Positions 18,306-25,751 of a stretch of 64,000 nucleotides of DNA are shown piece after piece. The stretch is from Prevotellaceae bacterium (GTDB lineage: Bacteria; Bacteroidota; Bacteroidia; Bacteroidales; Bacteroidaceae). Position 1 is the first letter of the stretch, and every line of letters starts with the position of its first letter. The notes beneath the pieces were generated by a model. That model did no database searches, was not told where the DNA came from, and saw nothing but the letters and a program-made list of their open reading frames with translations. Location: positions 28,129 through 92,128 of the forward strand of contig JAQYPT010000092.1 in assembly GCA_028726625.1 (NCBI GenBank). The letters are read 5' to 3'. The position numbers and the translations under genes were made by a program.

Positions 18306-20159
18306 ATGAAGAAGAAAAACAACATGACAAACAAAACAACATTATTGAAGACACTCGCAGCCACCGTGTTATGCATGGCTGCCGTGGCATGTTCAGACAT
18401 GGAAAACGATCTGACAGGAAACGAAAGCGAAACATCGCAAAGCAAGGGAACCGTCATCACTGCCGAGGCCGTGCTGGGCGAGAACGAACAGGCAATGGTC
18501 AGCAAAGCCAAGCAAGCCGGCTCTCCCATGACGAGGGTAGCCGTATCGCCCGACGGCAACGGCGGACTGAAATACAATTGGGAGACGGGAAAGACCATTC
18601 CCCTCTATGTTTATATCACTGACGGCACACGCCGCACGACCCTGACCACCACCCTCAAGGTCGAGTCCGACCGCAGGGGGCGGTTCTCCTTCACCGTGCC
18701 TGCCAATTATAACCTCGCCAGCGTAAAGGTGGCGGCGGCCACAGGCAAGGAGAGCGACGCAGAGAACGGAGCATGGGCTACAGGTATCGACGCAACCGGA
18801 AAAGTCACCATGGGAACGCCCCAGTCAATAGACGCCACCTCCAACAAGTACAACATCCCCCTGTATGCCAAGCTCACACCGGTCAGTGCCGACGGCAAAA
18901 CGGCAAGCGTGACATTCTCCATGCTGGGCAGCTGGATCGGCGTAAGGGCGAAGTCGGACATGTACTACGCAGCCAGCCTGTATTCTGTGGCAGTGGAATC
19001 GGACGTGCTACACATGGACGGAAATCTCGACCTCTCCACCGCAACACCCTCATGGACACCGGGCAAGTACCGCATCAACGAAGCCGGCAAGGAAATCAGT
19101 GACACCATCCGGGTGCGTGGCGTGGTCATCGGAGGCAGTGCGGCCGGCAAGGGCACGACGCTCTATTCCAATATGTTCTACGTATGGGCAAAGGCCGGCA
19201 CCTCGAAAAACAGCACGAAGAAGGCAAGGGTGTATGTACGCGACGAAGCCACCACGCTCGCCGGCCCCGTGTACAAGAAGGCCGACCAGTTCTCCTCGCG
19301 CAACAAGTTCTACCGCGAGGCCAAGCAGGTGGTGCAGTTCGCCGACGGACACACCTACAACTTCGGCATCAATGCCAACCTGCAGGAGAGCGACGGCGGC
19401 CTGATCATCACCGAATACTACCACAGCACGTTGGCAACAGGTGAATACAACTGGATAGAGATCACCAATGCCACGAACAAGACCATCTCCCTTGACGACT
19501 ACTATTTGGTGAGCCCCGACTGCGACAACATGAAAAACTTCTACGTCATGGAGCTCAAGGATCTCCAGCGTCTCGACTGGAAGAAGCGTGGCGTCGGATA
19601 CCCGGCCAACTCCACGACCACGATACCCGCAGGGCGCAGCATCTGCCTGGCGGCCGGACAAGTCAACAGCGGCTGGGATGCTGTCAAGAAAAACGGCCTG
19701 GCCTATCAGATGGTGAACACCCAGTCGGGTGTCGGCAACCTCTCGGCCGTCTCCGGCGGCATCCGCCTGCCCAAGTTCCTCTGCAAGGGCGGCTGGAACA
19801 TCGACTTCAACGACCTGGCGAACAACATCGTCGACAATCTCGGCGTGCGCGTGGTGTACGACCCGGCTGCCAACAAGTTCCTCACCTACGCCTACTACTT
19901 GGGCAACGTTACCTTCCTGCGCACCAAGGAGACCGGCATGAGCATGCCCCAGAAGAACTTCCTGCCCGAGGCGTGGAGCTTCATGAATATCACATGGGAC
20001 TACCTGGGCGCATACCACGACAGGAACGGCAACTACAAGCCCCTCGCAGGCTACGACGGCAACGGACAGGCAAAGAACTTCCAGCAGTATGATCAGACCT
20101 CGTCGAGCTTCGACAAGCAACATTTCCGTCCTGACGCAAAGCACCCGTCACCCATCTGA
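18306..20159 (+). CDS. Surface lipoprotein: fimbrillin-like N-terminus and DUF4876/lamin-tail-like domain
   Basis: The 617-residue protein begins with a lipoprotein signal (LLKTLAATVLCMAAVAC, lipid-modified Cys at about residue 29, then SDMEND). An ATG six codons downstream is an alternative start. Residues about 65-340 look like a fimbrillin-type beta-sandwich (start MTRVAVSPDG, WETGKTIPLYVYITDG). Residues about 350-600 contain a lamin-tail-like fold as in DUF4876 proteins (GLIITEYYHST, YNWIEITNATNKTISLDDYY, IRLPKFL). It is probably anchored at the cell surface. The gene is visibly richer in G+C than its neighbours (long runs of GGC/AAC/GAC codons), suggesting foreign origin or strong codon bias. 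DUF4876 proteins often accompany TonB receptors, but none is adjacent here. Confidence 0.72.
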   Translation: MKKKNNMTNKTTLLKTLAATVLCMAAVACSDMENDLTGNESETSQSKGTVITAEAVLGENEQAMVSKAKQAGSPMTRVAVSPDGNGGLKYNWETGKTIPLYVYITDGTRRTTLTTTLKVESDRRGRFSFTVPANYNLASVKVAAATGKESDAENGAWATGIDATGKVTMGTPQSIDATSNKYNIPLYAKLTPVSADGKTASVTFSMLGSWIGVRAKSDMYYAASLYSVAVESDVLHMDGNLDLSTATPSWTPGKYRINEAGKEISDTIRVRGVVIGGSAAGKGTTLYSNMFYVWAKAGTSKNSTKKARVYVRDEATTLAGPVYKKADQFSSRNKFYREAKQVVQFADGHTYNFGINANLQESDGGLIITEYYHSTLATGEYNWIEITNATNKTISLDDYYLVSPDCDNMKNFYVMELKDLQRLDWKKRGVGYPANSTTTIPAGRSICLAAGQVNSGWDAVKKNGLAYQMVNTQSGVGNLSAVSGGIRLPKFLCKGGWNIDFNDLANNIVDNLGVRVVYDPAANKFLTYAYYLGNVTFLRTKETGMSMPQKNFLPEAWSFMNITWDYLGAYHDRNGNYKPLAGYDGNGQAKNFQQYDQTSSSFDKQHFRPDAKHPSPI

Positions 20160-20162
20160 TGA

Positions 20163-20199
20163 CACCCGAACCATAATTTACCAACCGGCCTTTCGGGTG
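20163..20199 (+). terminator. Stem-loop after the lipoprotein gene
   Basis: CACCCGAA (20163-20170) pairs with TTCGGGTG (20192-20199) across a 21-nt loop just behind the stop codon. No T-tract follows, so it may be only a 3' stabiliser. Confidence 0.45.
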
Positions 20200-20216
20200 C
20201 AGCAGATAGAGACCGT

Positions 20217-20282
20217 GACTAAATATACTTCAGTGGGGCACTACTTATACTTTAGATGCCCACTACTTATACTTTAGTCGTT
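20217..20282. repeat. 22-bp-period tandem array, third flavour (3 units)
   Basis: Three units start at 20217, 20239 and 20261. The 17-bp cores of units 2 and 3 are identical (CACTACTTATACTTTAG); unit 1 is GACTAAATATACTTCAG. Each is followed by 5 other bases, so the period is again 22. The core sequence differs from the other arrays. It sits between the lipoprotein gene and the HU-like pseudogene. Confidence 0.8.
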
Positions 20283-20324
20283 GTTAACATTTCCGCCGCC
20301 CGAAGGCATAAAACGATCAAAACT

Positions 20325-20546
20325 ATGTCTTTCTTCAAGAAAATGAAGATGACGGTGAGCGGCAGGTGTATCCCAAGTCCGTTCTCTTGGGCTCCGCCGT
20401 CACCACCGAGGAGGTGGCACACGAGCCACGGGTGGCGGCCGCCGTGCGCGGACTCTCAGACGTGGACATCGAGTGGGAGGAATGAAAAGGTCGAGACTGA
20501 CGGCTCAGGAACGCCGCCCGGCGGCGGAGAGAATCCACTCACGTAA
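20325..20546 (+). pseudogene. Degraded HU-like DNA-binding protein gene
   Basis: Reading frame 1 gives MSFFKKMKMTVSGR and, after two frame changes, the tail EKVETDGSGTPPGGGENPLT. The middle reads in another frame as YPKSVLLGSAVTTEEVA followed by RGLSDVDIEWEE. The N-terminus (SGRWYPKAV...VTTEQVA type) and the Gly/Pro-rich tail after an IEWEEW motif match the Bacteroidota HU-like DNA-binding family, whose members have about 130-150 residues. Here roughly 70-80 internal residues are missing, and both frame breaks fall where a TGG (Trp) codon is expected. The gene cannot make the normal protein. The family assignment is from memory of its conserved ends. Confidence 0.65.
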
Positions 20547-20577
20547 CTGCGTGATTTTATATAACTCTTTAATTTGT

Positions 20578-20611
20578 GGCGCAAGGCCTGTTGGGACACA
20601 GGCCTTGCGCC
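20578..20611 (+). terminator. Strong hairpin (terminator) in front of the intron fragment
   Basis: A perfect 14-bp stem GGCGCAAGGCCTGT/ACAGGCCTTGCGCC with a 6-nt loop. Only GTT follows before the group II intron boundary at 20615. Class IIC introns insert just behind such terminator stems, so the original T-tract would have been split from the hairpin by the intron. Confidence 0.75.
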
Positions 20612-20614
20612 GTT

Positions 20615-20755
20615 GTGTACGCTCGTCATGAGCATTATCTAACGGGTGGAAGTCTCGAGTAAGTCATAATAGCGGGAATTACATAGCCAAGAGCAAGGGT
20701 GTCCGTGAGGTGGAATCTGAAGGAAGCTGGCGGCAAACGTCTGATCTAAGGAACA
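20615..20755 (+). mobile_element. Group II intron (class IIC-like), 5' domain I fragment
   Basis: The stretch starts with GTGTACGCTCGTCATGAGC, a 5' boundary of the GTGYG type, followed by TCTAACGGGTGGAAGTCTCG. It later has AAGGGTGTCCGTGAGG (20695-20710) and TGGAATCTGAAGGAAGC. The same landmarks in the same order mark domain I of class IIC introns such as that of Oceanobacillus iheyensis. The fragment stops at the palindromic insert at 20756. No reverse transcriptase or domains V-VI are visible, so it is a dead remnant. Some sequence after 20903 may belong to the same intron, but I cannot show it. Confidence 0.8.
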
Positions 20756-20903
20756 ACGTGAGTTCGGGATAAGAAAAGCCTTAAAAAAGTTGGTAATCAT
20801 CACTCAATATTTTTTTGTAATTAATTGATTCACAACTATAAATGTACAAAATGTTAGTGAGATTACCAACTTTTTTAAGGCTTTTCTTATCCCGAACTCA
20901 CGT
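20756..20903. mobile_element. MITE-like element with 43-bp perfect terminal inverted repeats
   Basis: Positions 20756-20798 are the perfect reverse complement of 20861-20903; 62 bp of AT-rich sequence lie between. The ends read ACGTGAGTTCGGGATAAG and its complement. If the outer ACGT on each side is a 4-bp target duplication, the element proper is GAGTTCGGG...CCCGAACTC (140 bp). No transposase is encoded. It interrupts the group II intron fragment, so it inserted later. The parent insertion sequence is not identified. Confidence 0.8.
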
Positions 20904-20939
20904 ATTGATGATCTCAATGAATGAATATTAAACAAGTGG

Positions 20940-21019
20940 GGTGATAAAGACACCCCACTCATGTAAAACCGTTGGCGAAAGGAATGATGACATCATTCTT
21001 TCTTCGCCAACGGTTTTTT
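20940..21019 (+). terminator. Two adjacent stem-loops
   Basis: The first is GTGGGGTG/CACCCCAC (around 20936-20959, 8-bp stem). The second is a long hairpin at 20965-21019 with an outer stem AAAACCGTTGGCGAA/TTCGCCAACGGTTTT and inner GATG/CATC pairing, followed by TTTT. The second has the form of a strong intrinsic terminator. It lies about 80 bp beyond the 3' end of the minus-strand RNase H fusion gene and could serve transcripts of either strand. Confidence 0.6.
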
Positions 21020-21097
21020 ATGTCATGTACCGCATGTGGACATGGGTACCGCACAACCTCATGTGTGCAAGGAATAAAAGTAAGCTGTGTGAACGGC

Positions 21098-21961
21098 TTA
21101 TTTGCGACCGAAATCAGCGGGAATTTCGCCCCATTCGGCAGTTTCCCATTTAACGACAGGGTTGCGGTAAGCGTGCGTTTTCAGCCATTGTTCGGCGCGC
21201 GAGATAATCTGATAGAGTTGTTCTGTTTGTGATGTTCGCTTCAACTTTGTTTTACATTGCTTCTTCTTCACCCACAAAATGGCGTTGTAACTATCCGAAT
21301 AAATGGTTTTTTGCGTGTCACCTTGTTTCCATAACAAGGCCAACGCATGCACGATAGCCAAGAACTCACCCACGTTATTGGTGCCATGTACGGGGCCAAA
21401 GTGAAAGATTTCCGCTCCTGTCGTCAAGTCAATTCCCCGATATTCCATAGGTCCAGGATTGCCTGAACATGCCGCATCGACCGCCCATGCCGAGGCCCCC
21501 CTCTGTCCCCCCGATTGGGGGGAAGAAGCTAACGGCGTAACTACGTTGGTTTCTTGCGAATTGTTTTTTATCTGTTCTGCTTGAGACATGTGATCTAATG
21601 ATTTGAGTATTTGAGAGATGACGGATGAAAGACGGTGAAGCACCTGTTCGTTTGTGAAACGTAAAACGGTAAAACCACGACTTTTTAAATCAGCTGTACG
21701 TTCGGCATCCATGAGCGGTTGATTGCCTTGTTGATGATAACCACCGTCTATTTCAACCACCAGTTTGAAACGAATGCAAGCAAAATCAGCAATATAGTTG
21801 CCGATGATATGCTGTCGTCTGAACTTACATCCTAATTGGTTTCCACGTAATGCCTCCCACAACATGCTTTCCGCCTGTGTTGAATGCGTTCTACTTCTCT
21901 TTGCAAATGCTTTCAATAACTCGTAATTCGCACAATCTGCCGTTTCATGTTTCCGTTTCAT
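21098..21961 (-). CDS. DUF559 endonuclease-like domain fused to RNase H
   Basis: The 287-residue protein begins (MKRKHETAD, ATG ending at 21961) with a DUF559/Vsr-like nuclease domain at residues about 5-115: RRQHIIGNYIADFACIRFKL, VVEIDGGYHQQ, RGFTVLRFTNEQV. A linker (about 118-155) contains ASSPQSGGQRGAS. Residues about 156-287 are an RNase H domain with the catalytic acids in AVDAACSGNPGPMEYRG, NNVGEFLAIVHAL and YSDSYNA, ending WGEIPADFGRK. Bacteroidota RNase H of this type normally carries an N-terminal viroplasmin domain; here that is absent and the DUF559 domain is in its place. The linker is encoded by a REP-like GC palindrome (21491-21522). The RNase H part should cut RNA in RNA-DNA hybrids; the nuclease-like part may act on DNA. 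Confidence 0.82.
   Translation of the reverse strand: MKRKHETADCANYELLKAFAKRSRTHSTQAESMLWEALRGNQLGCKFRRQHIIGNYIADFACIRFKLVVEIDGGYHQQGNQPLMDAERTADLKSRGFTVLRFTNEQVLHRLSSVISQILKSLDHMSQAEQIKNNSQETNVVTPLASSPQSGGQRGASAWAVDAACSGNPGPMEYRGIDLTTGAEIFHFGPVHGTNNVGEFLAIVHALALLWKQGDTQKTIYSDSYNAILWVKKKQCKTKLKRTSQTEQLYQIISRAEQWLKTHAYRNPVVKWETAEWGEIPADFGRK
21491..21530. repeat. REP-like palindrome inside the fusion gene (copy D)
   Basis: GAGGCCCCCC-TCTGT-CCCCCC-GATT-GGGGGG, with a stem at 21507-21512/21517-21522. It has the same layout as copies at 22093-22134, 28212-28250 and 28326-28361 but lies in coding sequence, where it encodes the Ser/Gly/Gln-rich linker. Confidence 0.65.
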
Positions 21962-22092
21962 ATCATACGGTAAACTTACATTAAAGCCGAAAATGTATCT
22001 CCCTCTATATATAATAAGGTGGATTATCGGCATCAGCAAGCGAGAGTTGAGCGATCAACATCCGTCAAGAAGATGGGCAAACAAGGTAATTT

Positions 22093-22134
22093 CCTTCTCC
22101 CTCCCCTACTGGGGAGGGCGGGGAGGGGCTTCCT
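22093..22134. repeat. REP-like palindrome (copy A) behind argS
   Basis: CCCTCCCC-TACT-GGGGAGGG (stem 22099-22106/22111-22118) is followed by CGGGGAGGGGCTTCC. It lies directly at the 3' end of argS and may help stop transcription or protect the 3' end. Confidence 0.65.
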
Positions 22135-23954
22135 TACATCCTCTCAGGAACCTCTATACCAAGCAGTAGCATGCCGTTCTTGATAATCTTTGCCACGTTG
22201 TTGGCCAGCACCAACCGGGTGAGTTTCTCCTCTTGTGTGTCGGCGTTCAGAATGCTGTAGTCGTGGTAGAACTGGTTGAAGTCTTTGGTCAACTCGTAAC
22301 AGTAGTTGGCAATGCCGCTCGGACTGTAATCCGTTGCAGCCTGTTCTATCACCGCACCGAAGTCGTTCATCTTCTGTATCAATGCAATTTCCTTGTCGTT
22401 CAGTGGCGCATCGCTGGGCAGTTGCGCGGGCAGTGCCATGCCCTCTGCTGCCGCTTTGCGCATGATGGAACGGATGCGGGCGTAAGTATATTGGATGAAC
22501 GGCCCCGTGTTGCCATTGAAGTCGATAGACTCTTCGGGGTTGAACAACATGTTTTTGCGGGCATCTACCTTTAAAATGAAGTATTTCAGTGCGCCCAATC
22601 CAACCACGCGGGCAATCTCACGCCTCTCTTCCTCGCTCATGTCCTTGAACTTACCCAGTTCATCACTGGTCTTGCGGGCATCGTCTATCATGGTGGCTAT
22701 CAACTCATCGGCATCCACCACCGTGCCTTCGCGGCTCTTCATCTTGCCGTTTGGCAATTCAACCATGCCGTATGAGAAGTGTACCAACTCCTTACCCCAC
22801 TTGAATCCCAAGCGGTCGAGCAAGATGGAAAGCACCTGAAAATGATAATTTTGCTCGTTTCCGACCACATATATCATTTTGTCGATGGGGAAATCCTTAA
22901 ACCGCATGTCAGCCGTTCCGATGTCTTGCGTCATGTACACGCTGGTGCCGTCAGAACGAAGCAACAGCTTTTGGTCCAAACCCTCTTGTGTCAAGTCTGC
23001 CCATACGCTGTTGTCATCCTTTCGGAAGAAAAGACCTTTCTCCAGTCCTTCTTCTACCTTAGCCTTTCCCTCGAGGTAAGTATCTGATTCATAATATATC
23101 TTGTCAAAGCTCACGCCCAACGTCTTGTACGTCTCATCAAAGCCGGCGTAAACCCAATTGTTCATTTTTTGCCACAAAGCACGCACCTCTTCATCGCCCT
23201 GTTCCCACTTTACGAGCATTTGGCGCGCCTCTTTCATCAGCGGAGCCTCTTCTTTTGCCTTGTTCTCGGCGGCCTCTTCGTCCAGACCCTCGTCTGTCAT
23301 GAACTTGTTTTTCAGCTCTGCCACTTCGGCCCTGTAGTGCTTGTCAAACGCCACATAGTAATCGCCGATGAGGTGATCGCCTTTCTTTCCGCTCGATTCG
23401 GGTGTCTCCCCGTTGCCCCATTTCAGCCATGCCAGCATCGACTTGCAAATATGAATGCCTCGGTCGTTCACGATGTTGGTCTTCACCACCTTGTTGCCAT
23501 TGGCCTCCATGATTTGCGCCAACGACCATCCCAACAAGTTGTTGCGAACATGACCCAAGTGAAGTGGCTTGTTGGTGTTAGGCGATGAATATTCAATCAT
23601 CACCAAGGGCGATTGGTCTGTAACGGGTTTCTCTCCGAATTTCTCATCCGCATGCATGTCATTGAGCAATCCCACCCACGCCTCTTTGGCGATGTTCAGG
23701 TTCAAGAAGCCCTTTACGACGTTGAAACCAGCTACGGCCGAACAGTCTCGCACCAGCAACTCGCCAATGGCTTGGGCCGTGTCTTCGGGTTTCTGGCGTG
23801 ACATTTTCAAGAAAGGAAACACCACTAAGGTGAGGTTTCCTTCAAAGTTGCTTTTCGTCTTCTGTAACTGTACCATCGACAAGGGTACATCTTGTCCGTA
23901 GAGTTCTTTCACAGAAGCAGTGACAGAACTGGCTATTTGGTTCTCAATTTTCAT
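22134..23954 (-). CDS. argS: Arginyl-tRNA synthetase
   Basis: ArgS charges tRNA-Arg with arginine. The 606-residue class I synthetase has the N-terminal Add-1 domain (residues 1-90), the HIGH-type motif in SSPNTNKPLHLGHVRNN near residue 130, and a KMSKS-equivalent GKMKSREGTVV near 405; the degenerate lysine motif is normal for ArgS. The C-terminal DALR anticodon-binding domain ends in LGIEVPERM. The promoter on the minus strand is TACCTTTG (24058-24065). It is complete and unremarkable. Confidence 0.97.
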   Translation of the reverse strand: MKIENQIASSVTASVKELYGQDVPLSMVQLQKTKSNFEGNLTLVVFPFLKMSRQKPEDTAQAIGELLVRDCSAVAGFNVVKGFLNLNIAKEAWVGLLNDMHADEKFGEKPVTDQSPLVMIEYSSPNTNKPLHLGHVRNNLLGWSLAQIMEANGNKVVKTNIVNDRGIHICKSMLAWLKWGNGETPESSGKKGDHLIGDYYVAFDKHYRAEVAELKNKFMTDEGLDEEAAENKAKEEAPLMKEARQMLVKWEQGDEEVRALWQKMNNWVYAGFDETYKTLGVSFDKIYYESDTYLEGKAKVEEGLEKGLFFRKDDNSVWADLTQEGLDQKLLLRSDGTSVYMTQDIGTADMRFKDFPIDKMIYVVGNEQNYHFQVLSILLDRLGFKWGKELVHFSYGMVELPNGKMKSREGTVVDADELIATMIDDARKTSDELGKFKDMSEEERREIARVVGLGALKYFILKVDARKNMLFNPEESIDFNGNTGPFIQYTYARIRSIMRKAAAEGMALPAQLPSDAPLNDKEIALIQKMNDFGAVIEQAATDYSPSGIANYCYELTKDFNQFYHDYSILNADTQEEKLTRLVLANNVAKIIKNGMLLLGIEVPERM

Positions 23955-24306
23955 GCTAATAAAAAATAAAATTTACTGACACTGAAACAATCTTCATGCT
24001 TAAAAAGCATACCTATCAACGTTTTTGATGCTTTATCAATAGAAGATTTATGCCCTGCAAAGGTACAACATTTAATTCAAAACAATTGGGTTACCGCTGT
24101 TTTTTATCCCAGCTTCCACTCTCATCTCTTAAAATACAGTCAGTAGATGGTCGTACACCATGCACTATCCGCTATCGATTCTTCTACCCAACGTTTGGCA
24201 TGGCGAAGATACAAATAATCATCATCGAAGCAATCCCTCCTTTTGGGTGAACATTCTGCTTCATGCAATCAGATTATTTTTATCGTATATCAGCCGTAAA
24301 TACAGC
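23955..24306. other. Intergenic region upstream of argS
   Basis: The region contains the argS promoter (TACCTTTG, minus strand, 24058-24065). A stretch at 24107-24165 resembles 25498-25565. The 18-mer TGGCGAAGATACAAATAA at 24201-24218 recurs at 24899-24916. No gene is seen. Confidence 0.55.
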
Positions 24307-24822
24307 TCAAGGCATTTCTACTACCACTGCTTTTCCTGTAAACTGGTATGGCTCGGTTGTGAGAATAGAATTGTATTTCTCCACTTTTCTGCCATTGATA
24401 TCGATGTCCTCGAGGGCAAAAATAAAGGTTGTGGTGTTCTTTTCGCTTTCTCCTTTGCAAGCGACAGAAACCTTTGTTTTGTAGTCTTTACGGCAAATGA
24501 CATTGAAATCGATAGCCCCACTGCTGTTTACCGAACGAACATTTTTGCTCCCGTCGAACGCGAAAGGAAGGTCATTACTCAGTTGGTGCGCACGCCCATC
24601 TATATATAAGGTGATGTTTCCCTCAACAGGTAACAAAAAACGTTGGTAGTTTGAAAAGTCAGAAAAAGTACTTTCCGTGAGGTGAATCACCGCTGACGAT
24701 ATTCGCAGGTTGAAGTTTCTCTCTGCAAGACTACTGTCGAGAGGAAGGATGAACAGCTCTCTTGTGATGCCGCCGCTCCATTGGTTTACCTTATAATCTG
24801 ACTGTTGAATAATTTTGAACAT
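24307..24822 (-). CDS. HutD family protein
   Basis: The 171-residue protein (start MFKIIQQSDYKVNQWSGGIT at 24822) matches the HutD family: a bicupin-like beta fold with W-S-G-G-x-T-R-E near residue 15, FSDFSNYQRFLLPVEG near 60, and PFAFDG. HutD proteins are linked to histidine utilisation in Proteobacteria and are thought to modulate that pathway; no hut genes lie nearby, so the role here is unclear. The ATG is preferred over an upstream in-frame codon because the homologous region starts here. A TATCTTCG element (near 24902-24909, minus strand) may be the promoter. Confidence 0.83.
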   Translation of the reverse strand: MFKIIQQSDYKVNQWSGGITRELFILPLDSSLAERNFNLRISSAVIHLTESTFSDFSNYQRFLLPVEGNITLYIDGRAHQLSNDLPFAFDGSKNVRSVNSSGAIDFNVICRKDYKTKVSVACKGESEKNTTTFIFALEDIDINGRKVEKYNSILTTEPYQFTGKAVVVEMP

Positions 24823-25751
24823 CTTTGGTTGGTTTTGTTGATAGAAGAATGGCTTTGTCCCAATGTTGAAGTGCAAGCCACCTTCCCAATGAACGATGTG
24901 GCGAAGATACAAATAAAAGGGAAAGGTACGCAAGCTTTTCGATGATTTTTATACGATGACGAAGAACTACTCGTTGACGATAGGTTCCTCGATGCGCCAG
25001 GAGTGTTCGGTGTATAGGTGCTTTTTGTTTTTGGATTAAACGCAACGTTCTTCCGTGAAATGTCTGCGCTCGCAACGCGTTTTTAACACAAATGCTGGGC
25101 GTTTTTTCAACCAACTCGTTCGTGTGTCGTAAATAGGCTCATTATGAGAGGAGGTTATTATTTGCTTGATTACCATAGATTTATAGAATTTTTAACCCTA
25201 AGTCGAAATCAAAAAGCAATGAGTTTGTGCCCAAAAGCTCTTCACTATGATGCAAATAGGGCGGTTATAGCATGCATATTGAGTGGTTAAAGCATGCAAC
25301 TTGGAGGGCAAAAGCATGTTGATTGCCCATTTACTGCATGTGAATAGGGTACAAGAGGCTGAGTTTAAGACTTTAAATGCCTTCAAAATCTCCTCTTTTT
25401 GTCTATTTCCCGATTTTATTTTGTCAAAGAAAAAGAATTGATTTAACAAACTAAAGGTTTATTAACAAACGGGGCAGAAGAAGCCCTGCGCATGTTTAAA
25501 AATCCCACATCCCACCCTCATCTCAAAGAATACAGTCAGTTGACGGTCGTGCTACGTGCTCTTTACGCCGTGCATTCGTATGCTGATGTGCTGAACCTGC
25601 ACCGTGACTTGATTCATAATAGAATCATGCTGTTGGTTCCGAACAGCGCAAGTGATCATACTTTTCTTTTTCAACTCGCCCTGTATTGCGAGACTACGCC
25701 CATAAAATGTCATTGCGCAACCCGCGGGTTGCGATTGTCGTTGGTGCGACT
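24823..25751. other. Long intergenic region with a 22-bp array and a perfect 18-bp palindrome
   Basis: The 929 bp hold no gene I can defend. Contents: the 18-mer repeat at 24899-24916; the tandem array at 25243-25352; a stretch at 25498-25565 similar to 24107-24165; and the perfect palindrome CGCAACCCGCGGGTTGCG at 25716-25733, just behind the DIP1984-family gene, where it may act as a terminator stem. The short open frames here show no recognisable family. Confidence 0.6.
25243..25352 (+). repeat. 22-bp-period tandem array (5 units)
   Basis: Units start at 25243, 25265, 25287, 25309 and 25331, with cores such as TTATAGCATGCATATTG, TTAAAGCATGCAACTTG and CAAAAGCATGTTGATTG. They resemble the units of the composite elements (AAAGCATG centre), but the flanking hairpins and the 20-bp box are absent here. 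Confidence 0.8.

Noticed and set aside
19050..20144. 364-codon minus-strand frame opposite the lipoprotein gene
   Set aside because: High G+C removes stop codons in the antisense frames; the product is a Val/Gly/Ala-rich shadow without features.
20756..21019. Continuation of the group II intron (domains II-VI) after the MITE-like element
   Set aside because: The sequence after 20903 has hairpins but no recognisable domain V, so only the 5' fragment is called.
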